Source: Dryococelus australis
Taxonomy: Eukaryota > Arthropoda > Insecta > Phasmatodea > Phasmatidae
DNA: 64,000 bases
NCBI GenBank assembly: GCA_029891345.1
Contig: CM057005.1
Coordinates: forward strand, 66,411,760-66,475,759
Direction of reading: 5' to 3'
This document shows positions 61,922 through 64,000 of this stretch, one piece after another. Within the stretch, counting starts at the first letter, position 1; each line of letters starts with the position of its first letter. A program made the position numbers and the translations under genes. Under the pieces are notes generated by a model. It had not been told where the DNA came from. It worked only from the letters and a program-made list of their open reading frames with translations, and searched no databases.

Positions 61922-62310
61922 GTGCCATTTATTTTTGATATTTAAAAGTTTTACTCGGCGTGCATAGCACTTCCACTTGTGTGAACCCCGTAGGCAGCCA
62001 TGGTAGGTCCATGCGACCCATGCCTCTGGGCAGTCCGTCGAGGAGAACTGGCGAGGTAAGACGCTGTCATGTACGCACTTCAAACTTTTTGCACTGATGT
62101 AATTACCATATCTCGTTTTAAGTACACTGGTTAACCTTTGCTTTGTGTACTTTTGCCAGACATTCCCCAGCATTATGCTTCTCCTTAACCTAATAATTTG
62201 CGTCCTTGCGGCTATTTAAACATAATCGAGGAAGGAGGAGGAAGGAGGAGGAAAGATGTCGGAGAGGCCATGCGGCCTGCGCAACGTTGGAATCAGGCGC
62301 CATCCGCCTA
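61922..62310 (+). repeat. Direct repeat unit 1 (mate 63568-63950)
   Basis: It shares with the mate 'gaaccccgtaggcagccatgg', 'ctggcgaggtaagac', 'gtacgcacttca', 'ggttaacctttgc' and 'ggagaggccatgc'. A GGAGGA run (62230-62255) is specific to this copy. The two units could be LTRs or arms of one element; the interior (62311-63567) has no recognisable coding region. Confidence 0.75.
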
Positions 62311-63567
62311 TTTGAAAGGCATTTCGTTGTAATTTCTGTTTAATTGCTGTGTGCAATATTAAGGGCAATATTTTTTTGTATGTACGTTAGGGTTTTTGTG
62401 ATGTTAAATTGTTTTACGGTCACATCATTTGCGACTACGTGGTTAACAGCCGTCAAGTCTGTATCTGTGCCATCCACATGCTTTAAGGGTCTATTTGTAT
62501 AGTATCATGTGCGCCATAATTAATTTCAGTGTTCTATGTAATGTTCTATTTAGGGTTCCATGTATTTACATGTGATTGATGCTTTGTATGTATGACCACT
62601 GTCTTTTCATGTTTAATTTTCCCGTCATCAGGCATGCTACAACACTCTAAACACCTAAATGTGCAGGGGAATAATTTTCCCAATACCATTACCACTTTGT
62701 CCAATGCCGATTTGCCGAATTTTATGAAAAATATTGCAATTACATCTGACCACGTGGTCCGCTACACAGCGACATCCACACCACCTAAACATACTTTCAC
62801 GCATCTGCGGGTTTATTGTGCCCATTCATGTCGTGTCCCATACTGTATCATCCATATTTGTGTAATTTGTATGGTGACATTATTTCCGTCCTAGCCGGCT
62901 ATGTGTAAAGACAGTCACCACTCTCGCCAAGAGCTGGGAGACGAGTCCGCGTTAGCGATGCCAAATAATCACACGTGTTTAGTGCTCATTTTGTAATTCT
63001 CAAATGTCCTGTCTGCAGGAAAAACCTACAGTCCAACCTAGCGGCTGTAGATCTTTTCTTGTGGGGGCTGTGTTTTCAAACACCCTGGAGAAATCATCCA
63101 CCTATGAGTGTGCTAGAGTAATTGCGAGCTAGGGGGTAAGAGCCCAATGGAATTCGCTAGACGTGTCAGAATTTTTAATCACCAACTCATTTTTCTGGCA
63201 CGACTTTGTAATTGGAGAGCAATAAATGGTATTCAGTGCAAACCTGTGCGTTTACTTGTAGCATCAGAACACCATATCTCCCTATTTTTCAGTGATAAAA
63301 TGTTAAGTAATGACCAGTGTTCTGTAAAGACGCTCGGGATTTAAGTTGTTTCAGTGTGCTATGTAATTTATTTTAGGGTAAAATTGTTTGTAAAGTGTAA
63401 CATGTCTATTTGAGCATTTTGTGTGAAATTGGTATTTGAAATTTACAGTGTGCACAGCGCTGAAGAGAGACAATAGTATTCAGGCGAGACCACCTTCAAA
63501 CGACAATTAAGACAACCAAAAATCATAATTAAATTCCTGTCTGTAAAATAGTTTTAAAATTCTTTTG

Positions 63568-63950
63568 GTGCCATTTCAATTTGCCGTATATACGTTTTCA
63601 CCCAGCTTGCATAGCACTTCCTCTAATATGAACCCCGTAGGCAGCCATGGTAAGTCTGCGCAACTCCTACCTCTGGGCAGTCCTAGGAGAGCTGGCGAGG
63701 TAAGACACTATCACGTACGCACTTCATCTTTTTGAACTGATGTAGGTTTCAATAGTTCACTTTAGTATACCGGTTAACCTTTGCCTTGCGTACGTTTTGC
63801 CACACATCCCCAGCGTAATGCTATCCGCTTAACATAATAAATTTCAACCTTTTCAGGCTTTTCGAGATGCTAACGAGATGAGAGGAAGATGTGTTGGAGA
63901 GGCCATGCAGCCCATGCTACTTGTGTATCAGATGTCATTCATCCATTGCA
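63568..63950 (+). repeat. Direct repeat unit 2 (mate 61922-62310)
   Basis: Same orientation as unit 1, about 1.65 kb downstream, near the end of the window. A third relative is on the minus strand at about 13540-13640. Confidence 0.75.
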
Positions 63951-64000
63951 CATTATCCGCATTTTACAGTAAACTATTCTTTACGTAGATTATAGCATTT

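Larger units (their letters stand above)
43800..64000 (+). other. Start of an intron of more than 20 kb filled with inverted repeats
   Basis: It begins with the gtacgt donor. No further + strand exon was recognised. Almost all of it is accounted for by the inverted-repeat arms, the LTR-like element and the other repeats listed below. 45656-47050 and 47725-48655 show AT-rich sequence with nothing recognised, apart from a 20-G run at 45949-45968. Confidence 0.55.

Overview
The window looks like a stretch of a large, AT-rich insect genome. The only protein-coding gene I can support is on the + strand: the middle of a long, intron-rich gene for a secreted or extracellular protein built from sushi (CCP) modules and one Ig-like domain. 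Six exons are clear (10154-10375, 23996-24179, 33736-33918, 37906-38057, 41024-41197, 43620-43799). A seventh, a 24-base microexon at 1519-1542, is likely. Exon phases chain correctly from end to end. The module order is CCP, linker with half a CCP, Ig (split over two exons), CCP, CCP. The closest family I know is the insect synaptic-cleft protein Hikaru genki (Hig) and its Ig/sushi relatives, but I cannot separate the paralogues by eye. Neither the start codon and signal peptide nor the stop codon is in the window. Introns run from about 2.4 to 13.6 kb, and the last visible donor (43800) opens an intron of more than 20 kb. Such long introns packed with small TA-flanked elements suggest a polyneopteran-type insect (a stick insect, for example), but this is an inference.

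Nearly everything else is mobile DNA. Between 1 and 44 kb the introns carry at least seven copies of a tRNA-related SINE and several families of short terminal-inverted-repeat elements with TA target duplications. They also hold a 2.4-kb hAT-like element with an 8-base duplication nested inside a MITE, a degenerate non-LTR reverse transcriptase, a 148-base (TA)n tract and one 100-N assembly gap inside a tandem repeat. Several elements end within 30-95 bases of splice sites.

From about 43.86 kb to the right end the window is dominated by long inverted repeats. One very large interrupted palindrome has its centre near 56.1 kb, in a 21-base tandem array, with arms about 51.6-55.7 and 56.5-60.1 kb. 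Its left arm carries two further elements, and its right arm is broken by a 1.8-kb insertion and then by a small LTR element. A further inverted pair (43.86-45.65 with 49.76-51.6 kb) extends the same family. This palindrome system, resembling giant Foldback-type elements, is the least explained structure here. No RNA genes, CRISPR arrays or bacterial-type operons were seen.
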